Shown in pieces: positions 7,143-15,976 of a DNA stretch of 63,515 nucleotides. The notes beneath the pieces are model-generated. The model was not told the origin of the DNA. It saw only the letters and a list, made by a program, of their open reading frames with translations, and did not search any database. Within the stretch, counting starts at the first letter, position 1. The number at the start of each line of letters is the position of its first letter. Position numbers and translations under genes: made by a program. Source of the stretch: Candidatus Binatia bacterium (GTDB taxonomy: Bacteria > Desulfobacterota > Binatia > UBA9968); assembly GCA_036504975.1 (NCBI GenBank), contig DASXUF010000172.1, forward strand, positions 1-63,515, written 5' to 3'.

Positions 7143-8591
7143 CTACGCCCAGTACGTCGTCCGGTCCGTCGGAATGTGCTGCAAGACCTCGCCGGGAATA
7201 TAATCCTCCAGCTTGACCCGCACCATGGCGTCGTCCGGACACTTGGATACCGGCGAGAAGGGCCGGTCGAGCGGCCGCGTCGCGTCGATGATCATGCCGG
7301 AGGTCTTGATCTCGTCCATCAGCGACGGATCCAAGAAGTTCCCCCGGAACAGCGGCTGGAGAATCGAAACCTGGGCGTGCGGCTGCACCCGCGTCGCCAG
7401 CGCCCAGAGAATGTCGGTCGGATCGTACACGTCGATATCGTCGTCGAAGACGAAGACGTTTTTCGCGTGATCGAACGTCAGCGCCGCGGCCGCGGCCCGT
7501 CCGGGATCGCCCTCGGACATTTTCTTCATCGCGATGAAGATGTTGTACTGCGCGTGCCGGCCGAACTTGCACACGGCCGTGACGCCGGGCACCGCCTCGC
7601 GGCAGCGGCGGAGATAAGCGCCTTCGCGCGGCAGGTCCATCCACGGTTTGTCGCCTTCCGGCGTGATCACGGATTGATACATGCCGCCTTTGCGATAGTT
7701 GATCGCGCGCACCTGATACTCGACGCAGGTCGTGTAGCGCTGCGGGCCGAGGTAACCCGGCGCCTCGCCGAACGGCCCCTCGACCATGCGCTTGCCGGGA
7801 ATGAGCGCGCCTTCGATAACGATCTCGGCGTCGGCGGGGATGAGCAGATCGTCGCCCCAGGTTTCCGACGGCGTGAGACGCAAGGGTTCCTGGAGATAGC
7901 CGCCGATGACGTCGTATTCGCTGACCTCGAACGCGCCCGTGTAGCAGGCGCCCATGTGATACGCCGGATGATGGCCGAGCACGGTCGCGACCGGACACTC
8001 CACGTTGGCTTCCTCGTGCTCGCGGAAGATTTTCCACAGGTGGCGCGGCGAGGCATAGAGCACGGTCGTGTTTTTGGTTTTGACCTCCATGCGGTGGTAG
8101 GAGCAGTTGTAGATGCCGCTCTTCCGGTCTCTGGTGATCGAAGACAAGGTGATGTACGGCCCGCCGTCCATATAATGATGGCGCATGACCGGCAGCTCGA
8201 AGATGTCAACTTCCTTGCCGGTTTTCACCACCTCTTTCACCGGCGCCTGCCTCTTGTCGATGACGATCGGCGGGACGCGCCGCCCTTCCCGCTCCAGGCA
8301 GATTTCCGCCATCTGCGGCCGGCTCGTCTCCTTTGGAATTCCGAGCGCGACCTGGATTTTTCGCTGGGAGATCTCGCAGTTCATCACCAGCTTGAAATCG
8401 CCGCTCGCCTTGCAATGTAAATTCTGCGGACGGTCGAAAATAAGGATGGGAAATTTTTTCATCGCGCCGAGATGCTTGATGATGGCGGTCACGTCGTAAT
8501 GGGCGGGATCGACTTCCTTTTTGATGTGCACGATCTCGTTGGGGATCTCGCGCCGGCAATCCTCCAAAAACGTTCTGAGACTCTTCGCCAT
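7143..8591 (-). CDS. UbiD family decarboxylase
   Basis: A 482-residue member of the UbiD/Fdc family, which reversibly decarboxylates aromatic or alpha,beta-unsaturated acids with prenylated FMN. Visible are the N-terminal LRTFLEDCRR, the substrate-side segment IYNCSYHRMEVKTKN, and EGPFGEAPGYLGPQ at about residues 265-278, which holds the two conserved glutamates of the Glu-Arg-Glu network. Length is typical. The prenyltransferase UbiX is not in the window. Neighbours (amidohydrolases, binding proteins, molybdo-hydroxylase) point to catabolism of an aromatic or heteroaromatic acid rather than ubiquinone synthesis. Substrate unknown. Confidence 0.92.
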   Translation of the reverse strand: MAKSLRTFLEDCRREIPNEIVHIKKEVDPAHYDVTAIIKHLGAMKKFPILIFDRPQNLHCKASGDFKLVMNCEISQRKIQVALGIPKETSRPQMAEICLEREGRRVPPIVIDKRQAPVKEVVKTGKEVDIFELPVMRHHYMDGGPYITLSSITRDRKSGIYNCSYHRMEVKTKNTTVLYASPRHLWKIFREHEEANVECPVATVLGHHPAYHMGACYTGAFEVSEYDVIGGYLQEPLRLTPSETWGDDLLIPADAEIVIEGALIPGKRMVEGPFGEAPGYLGPQRYTTCVEYQVRAINYRKGGMYQSVITPEGDKPWMDLPREGAYLRRCREAVPGVTAVCKFGRHAQYNIFIAMKKMSEGDPGRAAAAALTFDHAKNVFVFDDDIDVYDPTDILWALATRVQPHAQVSILQPLFRGNFLDPSLMDEIKTSGMIIDATRPLDRPFSPVSKCPDDAMVRVKLEDYIPGEVLQHIPTDRTTYWA

Positions 8592-8728
8592 CTAAATCCT
8601 CCTGGTTCAAGTGACGAGGGATACACCATAACTACATGGTGGTTCGGACTATTGTCAACGCGCAAACGGTGGAATGCCGCGCGCGGATGGTAGAAGGGAT
8701 TGCCTAAATTTCCAGGTTTGATTTGTCC

Positions 8729-8802
8729 GTCATTCCCGTGAAAACGGGAATCCATACCCCCTCTCTGTCTCCCCCTTGCCAAGGGGGAGATTAAGAGGGG
8801 GT
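8729..8802. repeat. Intergenic hairpin repeats
   Basis: Two nested inverted repeats: CATTCCCGT-GAAA-ACGGGAAT (8731-8750), then a longer pair of C5-rich and G5-rich arms (8757-8802) around CCCCCTTGCCAAGGGGG. Both sit in the 236-bp gap between the UbiD gene and the amidohydrolase gene. No gene is seen in the gap. The shorter type is a common dispersed repeat in large bacterial genomes. Confidence 0.6.
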
Positions 8803-8828
8803 CGCCGCTGCGCGTTCCTCTCAGGCTC

Positions 8829-9962
8829 TCACGGGCGCGGCGGGAGAGACTCTCCTTTCATCTTGAACAGCCGCATGATGTTGCCGCCGAGGATTTTTTC
8901 TTTTTCTTCTTCCGCGAGCCCCGCCATCGCCTTGATCGGCTTGACCGTGTTGGGCCAGGTGGAGATCGCGTCGCCGTGGTCGAAGTCGCTGCCGATGATG
9001 ATGTTGTGGTCCGGCCAGACTTTGACGATCTCCGGCAGATAGCGCTCCCACGACACCGCCGCGATATAAAAATGGCGGAAATATTCGCCGGGAGATTTCT
9101 TGATCTTCTCTTCGCCTTTGAAAAATTGCCGCACCGCGGTCGAGACCGGCGCTTCGGAAGGCATGTGGTGATCCAGCATGGTCATGAGCCACGGCACCCA
9201 GCCGATCCCGCCTTCGAAGAAAGCAAAGCGCAGCGAAGGAAAGCGGTCGAGCACGCCGCTGAAGATCAGCCGGGCGGCGGTCACCATGTAGGTGAGCGGA
9301 AAACCCAGCGCCGTCGGAAAGAGCGGAAAACCTTCGTAGCGCTCGCTGCCGATCAACCAGGGATGGCTGTGCTGGTGCTCGAAGACGCGCGCACCCGGGT
9401 GAACCAGGATCGGAATGTCGAGCCGCGAGATTTCTTCGTACAAGGGCCACAGCACCTCCGCGTCGAGATCGCTGTTGTCGTAGCCGCCGCTCAATTTGAG
9501 CGCTTTCAGCCCGAGGTCCTCCACCGAGCGTCTGAGCTCGCGCACGGCTTCTTTGATGTCGGGCAGGTAGACCCACGCGACGCCGATAAATTCGTTTCTT
9601 CCCGCGACGTCCTCGGCGACGGTATCGTTATAGGCCCGCGCCAGTTGGCGGCCGAGCTCGGGATCCAATTCATAAATCAATTGCCGGTTGTCGGGAATCA
9701 GGACCTGAAGGTCGAAGCCGTCCTTCTTCATGTACTCGCGGCGGATATCGAGGTTCCAGCGCCCTTCTTTGAAAGAGTGGACGACTTTTCCCTCGCGATA
9801 GTAGGTCGCGACCTTGCCGGGAACCCGCTCGCCGAAGCGCACGTACTTGCCATCGTCTTCCTTGATCTCGACGCGGCCGCGGCCCGGATGCGCGACGCGG
9901 TCGATAAATCGCACCGGCCAGTAATGGGTGTCTCCGTCGATATACACGGGAATCTCCTTCAT
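8829..9962 (-). CDS. Amidohydrolase (amidohydrolase_2 / ACMSD-like)
   Basis: A 377-residue TIM-barrel hydrolase of the amidohydrolase_2 group, which includes metal-dependent decarboxylases (ACMSD, gamma-resorcylate decarboxylase) and hydrolases. The metal sites are visible: the N-terminal DGDTHYWP, PILVHPGARVFEHQHSHPW in the middle, and IGSDFDHGD near the C-terminus. Preceding strand FAFFEGGIGWVPW also fits. The 2-oxo acid or aromatic acid chemistry typical of this family matches the UbiD neighbour downstream. Exact substrate cannot be told. Confidence 0.88.
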   Translation of the reverse strand: MKEIPVYIDGDTHYWPVRFIDRVAHPGRGRVEIKEDDGKYVRFGERVPGKVATYYREGKVVHSFKEGRWNLDIRREYMKKDGFDLQVLIPDNRQLIYELDPELGRQLARAYNDTVAEDVAGRNEFIGVAWVYLPDIKEAVRELRRSVEDLGLKALKLSGGYDNSDLDAEVLWPLYEEISRLDIPILVHPGARVFEHQHSHPWLIGSERYEGFPLFPTALGFPLTYMVTAARLIFSGVLDRFPSLRFAFFEGGIGWVPWLMTMLDHHMPSEAPVSTAVRQFFKGEEKIKKSPGEYFRHFYIAAVSWERYLPEIVKVWPDHNIIIGSDFDHGDAISTWPNTVKPIKAMAGLAEEEKEKILGGNIMRLFKMKGESLPPRP

Positions 9963-9968
9963 GTCTCG

Positions 9969-10076
9969 TGCTTCGACCCTTCGGCGTCGCTCAGGACAGG
10001 CCAGCTCAGCACGAACGGAAAGGATTTTACTCGCAACCCGTTCACCCTGAGCTGTGTCGAAGGGTGAACGGAGTCT
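9969..10076. repeat. Dispersed CTTCGACCC/GAAGGGTGAAC repeat
   Basis: The gap between two minus-strand genes holds an inverted arrangement of CTTCGACCCTTCGGC...GCTCAGGAC and GTTCACCCTGAGCTGTGTCGAAGGGTGAAC. Related words recur at 32202-32345 and 58533-58575, so this is a dispersed intergenic repeat. No gene is seen. Confidence 0.55.
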
Positions 10077-10085
10077 GGCGCCGGA

Positions 10086-11117
10086 TCAATTCTTGACGCC
10101 GTACGCTTCAAACAGTTTGTCGATGAAGCCGCTCTGATCCAGCCGGCGAAGGATCCGATCGTCGACCATCTCTTCGACCTTCACCTTCTGGGCGGCCGGG
10201 GTCTGCGTCTTCATCAGCCGCTGGATATTGCGCAGCCCGTCGATCGACGGATACGGCCGCCGGTCCACGCTCTTCATGACGTCCTGATAGCCCTCCTCGG
10301 CGACCGCCGGATCGGACAGCTTGAGCCGCTTCATGATCGTTCCGACGACGGCGCTCTTGTTTTTCGGCGCGACGCTGAACGCGATCCCTTCGAGCAGCCC
10401 CTTGAGAAGGCCTTCGAGCGTTTCGCGCTGCTCTTGCAGATAGGCGCTCTTGACGATCAATCCCTGGCCCGAGAACGGAATGTCGGTTTGTTGCAGCTCC
10501 GCGATGATCGTGAAGCCCTTTTGCTTGAGCCTGCGGCTAAAAACACCGTCCAGCACGGTCGCGTCGATGCGGCCCGCTTCCAGAGCCTGCGTCAGAACCG
10601 TTTGATCGCCGATGGCGAGGAAATTGATATTGTCGCGGGCGGGATCCAGACCGACGTGCTCCAGTCCCAGAATGCCGGCCATCCAGATGGTGCCGCCGAG
10701 GCTCTGCACTCCGAAGCGCTTGCCGCGGAGATCCTTCGCGCTCTTGATGCTCGGCGCGGCGACGAGATCGTAGCCCAGCCGGTTGATCAGCGAGGCGATC
10801 ATCTTGAGATCGGCCCCGCCGGCGACCGCCGCCATGACCGAAGTTCCTCCGGTGTAGCCGATCTGGACATCACCCACAGAAAGCGCCGCCACCAGGACCG
10901 GCGCCTGGCGGATGAAGATCGTGTTCGCCGCGACGCCGTTCTTGGCGAAGAATCCGTGTTCCTGCGCGACCCAGAGCGGCGCGACTCTGGCGTTCATCGC
11001 GGCGTGGGCGATGACGATTTTGGCAGGGGACGAGGCGGCTAGGGACTCAGCGCTGTAGGGCCAAAGCGTACAGGCGGCAAATACGATGACGAGAAGCTGG
11101 TCAGCCGGTGCTTTCAT
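10086..11117 (-). CDS. ABC transporter substrate-binding protein (NMT1/THI5-like)
   Basis: A 343-residue periplasmic binding protein with an N-terminal signal peptide (about residues 1-28, LLVIVFAACTLWPYSAESLA). The mature part has the NMT1/SsuA pattern: PLWVAQEHGFFAKNGV, ALSVGDVQIGYTGGTSV and KDLRGKRFGVQSLGG. Related proteins bind taurine, sulfonates, pyrimidines or aromatic acids. No permease or ATPase gene follows; the neighbours on both sides are amidohydrolases. It must use a transporter encoded elsewhere, or act as a binding or sensing protein. Ligand unknown. Confidence 0.88.
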   Translation of the reverse strand: MKAPADQLLVIVFAACTLWPYSAESLAASSPAKIVIAHAAMNARVAPLWVAQEHGFFAKNGVAANTIFIRQAPVLVAALSVGDVQIGYTGGTSVMAAVAGGADLKMIASLINRLGYDLVAAPSIKSAKDLRGKRFGVQSLGGTIWMAGILGLEHVGLDPARDNINFLAIGDQTVLTQALEAGRIDATVLDGVFSRRLKQKGFTIIAELQQTDIPFSGQGLIVKSAYLQEQRETLEGLLKGLLEGIAFSVAPKNKSAVVGTIMKRLKLSDPAVAEEGYQDVMKSVDRRPYPSIDGLRNIQRLMKTQTPAAQKVKVEEMVDDRILRRLDQSGFIDKLFEAYGVKN

Positions 11118-11166
11118 CGTCGAGCCGTAGAGGCGGGTTTCAAACCCGCCCCTACCTTAAGATTCC

Positions 11167-12261
11167 TCACAGGTTCAAAATCCGCGCGGCGTTCTCGCCG
11201 AGAATCTTGTCCTTTTGCTTCGCCGTGATGTCGTTTCTCGCGCGTATGCTGGAGACCGTGTGCGGATACTCGGAATCGAAGTGCGGGTAATCCGTCGCCA
11301 TCAAGATGTGGTCCTCGCCCACTTCGGCGATCGGCCCGGTCAGGTCTTTCTCGTCCGCCTCGCAGGTGAAGTAACAGTTCCGCCGGACGTACTCCGAAGG
11401 CGGCATCGTGAGGCCGCCCTTGATTTGCGAGAAGTCCTGGGCCCATTCCCAATCGTCGTCCATTCGATGCATCCAGTAGAGCGGAAATTCCGCGCTGCAT
11501 TCGAAAAACGCGACCTTGAGCTTGGGGAATTTCTCGAAGATGCCGCCGAGAACGAGAGCGATGAGCGCCGGCGTGCAGTTCATCGGCCGGCCGAGGACGT
11601 GGGTCTTGAAAAAATTGTCGAACCGGTCCACCAGCTCGCCGTTGCTGTTGGGATGGCAGAAGAGCGGCACGCCGAGATCCTCGGCCGTCTCGTAGTAGTC
11701 GTAATAGTCCGAGCTGTCGAGGTTGCGGCTGCCGCAATAAGAAACCAGATGGCCGGCTTTGAAGCCCAGCTCTTTGACCGAGCGCGTGAGCTCGCCGGCC
11801 ATCGCCTCGGGATAGCCGGCGGGCGCCATCGCCACGGGAAGAAAAACATCTTCGTAGCCTTTGACCAGCTTGGCGACCCAGTCGTTGTAGCAGCGCGCAA
11901 GCTCGCGCCCCAGCGGGCCGATATTCTGCGTCGCGATGCTGATCTGCGTCGGGAAAATAATTTCCTTGTCGAGATTTTCCTTCTTGATCCCCTCGCGCCG
12001 TTTTTCCATGTCGTAGCCCGCCACCTGCCGCGCGGCGATCTCGCCGCCGCGCCAGCCGTAGTCGGGATCATATATATATGGATGGCTGTGCGCCGCGCGC
12101 CCCTGGGCGCTGATCGGGTCGAGCGAGTGGATAAATTTCCTCCTGTGCCCTTGGCCGTCTCCTACGCGCACCGGCGTGAACTTCGCCCACGGTCCTTCGA
12201 GTTTGTAGATCTCGTCCAAGAAATAGCTTTCGCGCAGATGGGAATCCAAATCGATGATCAT
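11167..12261 (-). CDS. Amidohydrolase (amidohydrolase_2)
   Basis: A 364-residue enzyme of the same superfamily as the protein at 8829-9962 but clearly divergent. The first metal motif reads MIIDLDSHLRES. CHPNSNGELVDRFDNF supplies the middle His, and MATDYPHFDSEYPH the C-terminal Asp. The segment FECSAEFPLYWMHRMDDDW resembles predicted TIM-barrel amidohydrolases common in Binatota- and Tectomicrobia-like genomes. It is followed by a binding-protein gene, repeating the amidohydrolase/binding-protein pairing. Function as hydrolase or decarboxylase is undecided. Confidence 0.87.
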   Translation of the reverse strand: MIIDLDSHLRESYFLDEIYKLEGPWAKFTPVRVGDGQGHRRKFIHSLDPISAQGRAAHSHPYIYDPDYGWRGGEIAARQVAGYDMEKRREGIKKENLDKEIIFPTQISIATQNIGPLGRELARCYNDWVAKLVKGYEDVFLPVAMAPAGYPEAMAGELTRSVKELGFKAGHLVSYCGSRNLDSSDYYDYYETAEDLGVPLFCHPNSNGELVDRFDNFFKTHVLGRPMNCTPALIALVLGGIFEKFPKLKVAFFECSAEFPLYWMHRMDDDWEWAQDFSQIKGGLTMPPSEYVRRNCYFTCEADEKDLTGPIAEVGEDHILMATDYPHFDSEYPHTVSSIRARNDITAKQKDKILGENAARILNL

Positions 12262-12296
12262 CGCTTCACCTCGTCATGCCGTATTCAAACGCGTCC

Positions 12297-13244
12297 CTAT
12301 TTGCCTCCGACCGCCTGGATGAACGACTTGTCGATCATCTCGTCCACGGTAATCTTGCGCTTGATTCTCCCCGCCTCGAATTCCTGCTCGATCACCACCG
12401 GAATAGGCTTCTCCGCGATCTTGCCGTTCACCGGGAAGGAATCGCGATACTCGTCGTAACCCGCGGGCGCGTACGCCGGGTCCATCCGGACGTATTTTCG
12501 AATGGCCCTGACGGCGTCTTCTTTATTCTGGTGGGTATGCCGGACGCCGCGCTGATAGGCGCGCAGGAACTTCGTGACCTGATCCTTTTCCTTTGCCAGC
12601 CATGATTCCCGCGCCGCGAAGGTTTCGTACGGCCATTCGGGGAAAATCTCCTTCAGATCGAACAGTTTGTTATAACCCTTGGACTTGGCGATCTCCGTGA
12701 CCGGAAACCAGACGATGCTGGCATCGACACCGCCGGCCTCGAGCGCGGCGAAGCGGGCGGGCGTGCTCCCGATCTGAAGGATAGTGACCTCCTTGGGATT
12801 GACGCCGAAGTGCTGCACGGTTGCGCGCGTGAGAAAGTCCGTGAGCGAGCCGAAGCGGCTGATGGCGAAGCGTTTGCCCTTCGCCTCTTTCATCGACTTG
12901 AAGCTCGAATGCGAATAAAGCTGGAAAGGCATGATGTTGCTGATGCCCCAAAAATTCCTCACGTCCACGATACCGCTCGCCCGCCCTCCGATCGTCTCGA
13001 CAAACGCGCTTCCCATGATCTGGACGTCGCCGCCGGCCAGCGCCTGAAGATTGGTCGATCCGGCGTTGAACATGACGAAGATGACGTCCAGCGCTTCGTC
13101 CTTGAAGAAGCCCTTTTCCTGCGCGACGTACACGGGTAGGAACGCGATGTTCACCGACGAAAGGCCGACGACGATTTTGGCGGGCACCGGAGAAGGACAG
13201 ACAAAAAGCAGAAAAAGAATCAGCGAAAACGTCAAGCGGCGCAT
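12297..13244 (-). CDS. ABC transporter substrate-binding protein (NMT1/SsuA-like)
   Basis: A 315-residue exported binding protein. The signal peptide is at about residues 1-22 (LTFSLILFLLFVCPSPVPA), followed by IVVGLSSVNIAFLPVYVAQE with the typical GFFKDEALDVIFV and MKEAKGKRFAISRFGSLTD motifs. It is a paralogue of the protein at 10086-11117, again without a cognate permease or ATPase. Flanking genes are an amidohydrolase and an M19 dipeptidase on the same strand, so co-expression with catabolic enzymes is likely. Confidence 0.88.
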   Translation of the reverse strand: MRRLTFSLILFLLFVCPSPVPAKIVVGLSSVNIAFLPVYVAQEKGFFKDEALDVIFVMFNAGSTNLQALAGGDVQIMGSAFVETIGGRASGIVDVRNFWGISNIMPFQLYSHSSFKSMKEAKGKRFAISRFGSLTDFLTRATVQHFGVNPKEVTILQIGSTPARFAALEAGGVDASIVWFPVTEIAKSKGYNKLFDLKEIFPEWPYETFAARESWLAKEKDQVTKFLRAYQRGVRHTHQNKEDAVRAIRKYVRMDPAYAPAGYDEYRDSFPVNGKIAEKPIPVVIEQEFEAGRIKRKITVDEMIDKSFIQAVGGK

Positions 13245-13263
13245 AGAAATCCTCCTCCGAATT

Positions 13264-14295
13264 TTAAATCACCGGCTGGTCCGGGAGAATGGTCTTGAGC
13301 ACGCGCAGATAGTTCCCTCCGAGGATGAGCGCGATTTCGTTTTCCTTGTAGCCGCGGCGCAACAGCCCGTCGACGAGCTTGGGCAGGTCCTCGACCTCTT
13401 CCAGGTCCTGGACCACCTCGGGCTTGCGCAGCGGATGGTGCCGGTCCTTCAGCGTCCGCGGGCCGTCGTATTTCACGAAGTCGAGCCCCAGGGCGACGTG
13501 CTCGACGCCGACGAGTTCGGCCATATAGTCGAGGTGCTTGAGCAGATCGTCGAGCGCGGCGCCTTTGTTGACGATGCGCTCGGGCAACGCGAGGATTCCG
13601 ACCAAGCCGCCCTGATCGGCGATCGCCTTGATCTGATCGTCCGCCAGGTTGCGCGGATTGTCCAGCATGCCGCAGGCGTTAGCGTGGCTCACGATGAGCG
13701 GCGCCTCGGCGGCGTCCAGCGACTGGAAAAATCCTTCGCGGTTCATGTGCGCGAGATCGACCACCATGCCGAGGCGGTTCATCTCCTTGATGACCTCGAC
13801 GCCGAAGCGCGTGAGACCCCCCTTGGTGCGGTTCTCCCACACGCCGTCGCCGAGCTCGTTGCGAAAGTTCCAGGTGAGCTGCATCGAGCGCAGTCCGAGG
13901 CGATAAAAATTTCTCAACTGATGGATGCTGCCGCGTAGCGGCATGCCGCCCTCGAAGTGGAGGATGAAAGAGATCTGTCCCGGGCGCACTTGGTCGGGGA
14001 GATCCGCGCGCCTGCGCACGAGCGAGATCATGCCTTCCGAGCGCGGCGCCTCTTCGAGGAACATGTCGATGTTCTCCAGCGCCGTCTCCAGATAGCGGCC
14101 GGTGTTCTGCGAATGTGAATAGGAATCGCCTGAGATCGCATAGACGGAAAGATTGATGCCGTCGCGGATCAAGCGCGGAGCGATCGCGTCGCGCAGCGGC
14201 GACTCTTCGGCGATCGATTTTCGATAAAGCTGCTCGTAAACGTCGCGGTGGCCTTCGACCACGACGTGTTTTTTCAGTATGTCCTTACCGTCCAT
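13264..14295 (-). CDS. Membrane dipeptidase family protein (peptidase M19)
   Basis: A 343-residue zinc dipeptidase-like protein. I chose the ATG at 14295 (MDGKDILKKHVVVEGHRDVY) because AAGGAG lies just upstream; the frame stays open further. M19 features are the N-terminal EGHRDVYEQL with a metal His-x-Asp, RSMQLTWNFRNELGDG, VVDLAHMNREGF, PLIVSHANACGM and HVALGLDFVKYDGP. M19 enzymes hydrolyse dipeptides, including D-residue-containing ones, and some beta-lactam-like amides. It is divergent from the peptide-type ABC genes that start at 14374, which suggests a joint role in peptide-like substrate use. Confidence 0.9.
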   Translation of the reverse strand: MDGKDILKKHVVVEGHRDVYEQLYRKSIAEESPLRDAIAPRLIRDGINLSVYAISGDSYSHSQNTGRYLETALENIDMFLEEAPRSEGMISLVRRRADLPDQVRPGQISFILHFEGGMPLRGSIHQLRNFYRLGLRSMQLTWNFRNELGDGVWENRTKGGLTRFGVEVIKEMNRLGMVVDLAHMNREGFFQSLDAAEAPLIVSHANACGMLDNPRNLADDQIKAIADQGGLVGILALPERIVNKGAALDDLLKHLDYMAELVGVEHVALGLDFVKYDGPRTLKDRHHPLRKPEVVQDLEEVEDLPKLVDGLLRRGYKENEIALILGGNYLRVLKTILPDQPVI

Positions 14296-14373
14296 GCCGC
14301 TCCTTTTCCCTTGAAGATGCGCTGCGCTTGGGGTAGTAATAGCGGCAAACCAAACCGGACGCAAGCGTTGCCT

Positions 14374-15966
14374 TTGACATCCGCACTGAGAAAACACGGC
14401 CGCTGGCTGGTTCCCCTCTTCCTGTTCGCGATTTTTTCCGGTTGCAATCCGTCATCCGGCCGCCGCGACGAAACCGTTTTCCGCGTGAACCTTTCGACGG
14501 AGCCGCCGAGCCTCGACTGGTCTTTGGCGACCGATCACGTGTCTTTCAACGTCATCGCCAATCTCATGGTCGGGCTGACCGAGTTCGACAAGAACTTAAA
14601 ACCCGTCCCCGTGATCGCCAAGTCGTGGGACATTCTCGAAGGCGGGAAAAAAATCGTCTTTCATCTGCGCGACGACGTCGCGTGGAGCGACGGGAAAAAA
14701 GTTCGGGCGCACGACTTCGAATACTCCTGGAAGCGCCTGCTAAATCCCAAGACCGCCTCCGAATATGCGTACAGCCTGTTCGATATCGTGGGCGCGGAAG
14801 AGTTCAACCGGGGAACGATCGCCGACGAGAGCCAGGTGGGCGTCAAAGCGATCGACGATTCGACCCTCGAGGTCCTGCTCAAGAGCCCGACCTCTTACTT
14901 TCTCTCCCTCACCACGTTCGAGGTGACGTACCCGCAGCGCCGGGACGTCGTCGAGAAATTCGGCAGCCAGTGGACCGAGCCCGAGCACATCGTCACCAAC
15001 GGCCCTTTCCTGCTCGCTTCGTGGAAGCACGAGAACGAGATCCAGCTCAAGGCCAACCCCAACTATTTCCTCGGCAAACCCGCCATCGAAAGGGTCGAGA
15101 TGTACATGATCAACGAAACGACCACCGCGCTCACCATGTACGAGCAGGGACAGCTCGACTTTATCGACGACCACAGCATTCCGGCTCTGGAAAAGCCGCG
15201 TCTCGCCAAAGCGCCCGGCTTCAAGCATGTGCCCCAACTGCGCGGCGAATATTACGGCTTTGCCATGGACCGCAAGCCCTTCGACGATCCGCGCGTGCGC
15301 AAGGCGTTCGCGATGGCGATCGACCGCTCGGTGTTCCCCAGGCTGCTGCAAGGAGGACAGGCGCCGTCGTCCTCGTGGATTCCCCCGGGCATGCTGGCGC
15401 ACAATCCGAAAATAGGCGTCCCCTATAATCCACCGGAGGCGAGAAGGCTCCTGCGCGAAGCAGGATACCCCGACGGCAAGGGCTTTCCCCAGGTAACGTT
15501 CGTCTACAACACCCGGGAGGATCACAAGACCGCCGCCGAAGCGGTCCAGGGAATGTGGAAGCGCAATCTCGGCGTGTTGGTGCGCCTGGAAAATTTGGAA
15601 TGGAAGGTTTATCTGAAACGGCTCCAAAACGATCCGCCGCACGTCTTCCGCGCCGGCTGGGGGGCGGACTATCCCGACCCCGACAACTTCATGAAGCTCT
15701 TCATCACCGGCAGCGGCAACAATCACCCGCGTTACAAGAACGGCCGCTTCGACCAACTGGTGGAGCAAGCCGCGCGGGAGCTGAACGAGCAGAAGCGCGT
15801 CCGTGTATACAATGAGGCGCAGAAACTCCTCTGCGAGGTCGATATTCCCATCGTGCCGCTGTTTACGATCGCGGAGAGCACGGTTTTGAATCCCCGCTAT
15901 ACCGGATTGGAATACAACTCGATGAGCCGCCTGCTGCTGCGCGACGTCCGGCTGAAAAATAAGTGA
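14374..15966 (+). CDS. Peptide/nickel-type ABC substrate-binding lipoprotein (SBP_bac_5)
   Basis: About 530 residues. I placed the start at TTG 14374 because it gives a clean lipoprotein signal: short basic n-region, WLVPLFLFAIF core, lipobox FSGC. An ATG at 14317 is the in-frame alternative, and no strong ribosome site decides. The mature protein has the OppA/DppA pattern: NLSTEPPSLDWSLATD, VFHLRDDVAWSDGKK, AFAMAIDRSVF and AGWGADYPDPDNFMKLF. It captures oligopeptides or similar solutes for the two permeases encoded next, with 10 bp before the first. Confidence 0.88.
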   Translation: MTSALRKHGRWLVPLFLFAIFSGCNPSSGRRDETVFRVNLSTEPPSLDWSLATDHVSFNVIANLMVGLTEFDKNLKPVPVIAKSWDILEGGKKIVFHLRDDVAWSDGKKVRAHDFEYSWKRLLNPKTASEYAYSLFDIVGAEEFNRGTIADESQVGVKAIDDSTLEVLLKSPTSYFLSLTTFEVTYPQRRDVVEKFGSQWTEPEHIVTNGPFLLASWKHENEIQLKANPNYFLGKPAIERVEMYMINETTTALTMYEQGQLDFIDDHSIPALEKPRLAKAPGFKHVPQLRGEYYGFAMDRKPFDDPRVRKAFAMAIDRSVFPRLLQGGQAPSSSWIPPGMLAHNPKIGVPYNPPEARRLLREAGYPDGKGFPQVTFVYNTREDHKTAAEAVQGMWKRNLGVLVRLENLEWKVYLKRLQNDPPHVFRAGWGADYPDPDNFMKLFITGSGNNHPRYKNGRFDQLVEQAARELNEQKRVRVYNEAQKLLCEVDIPIVPLFTIAESTVLNPRYTGLEYNSMSRLLLRDVRLKNK

Positions 15967-15976
15967 GCGGTGAGAG

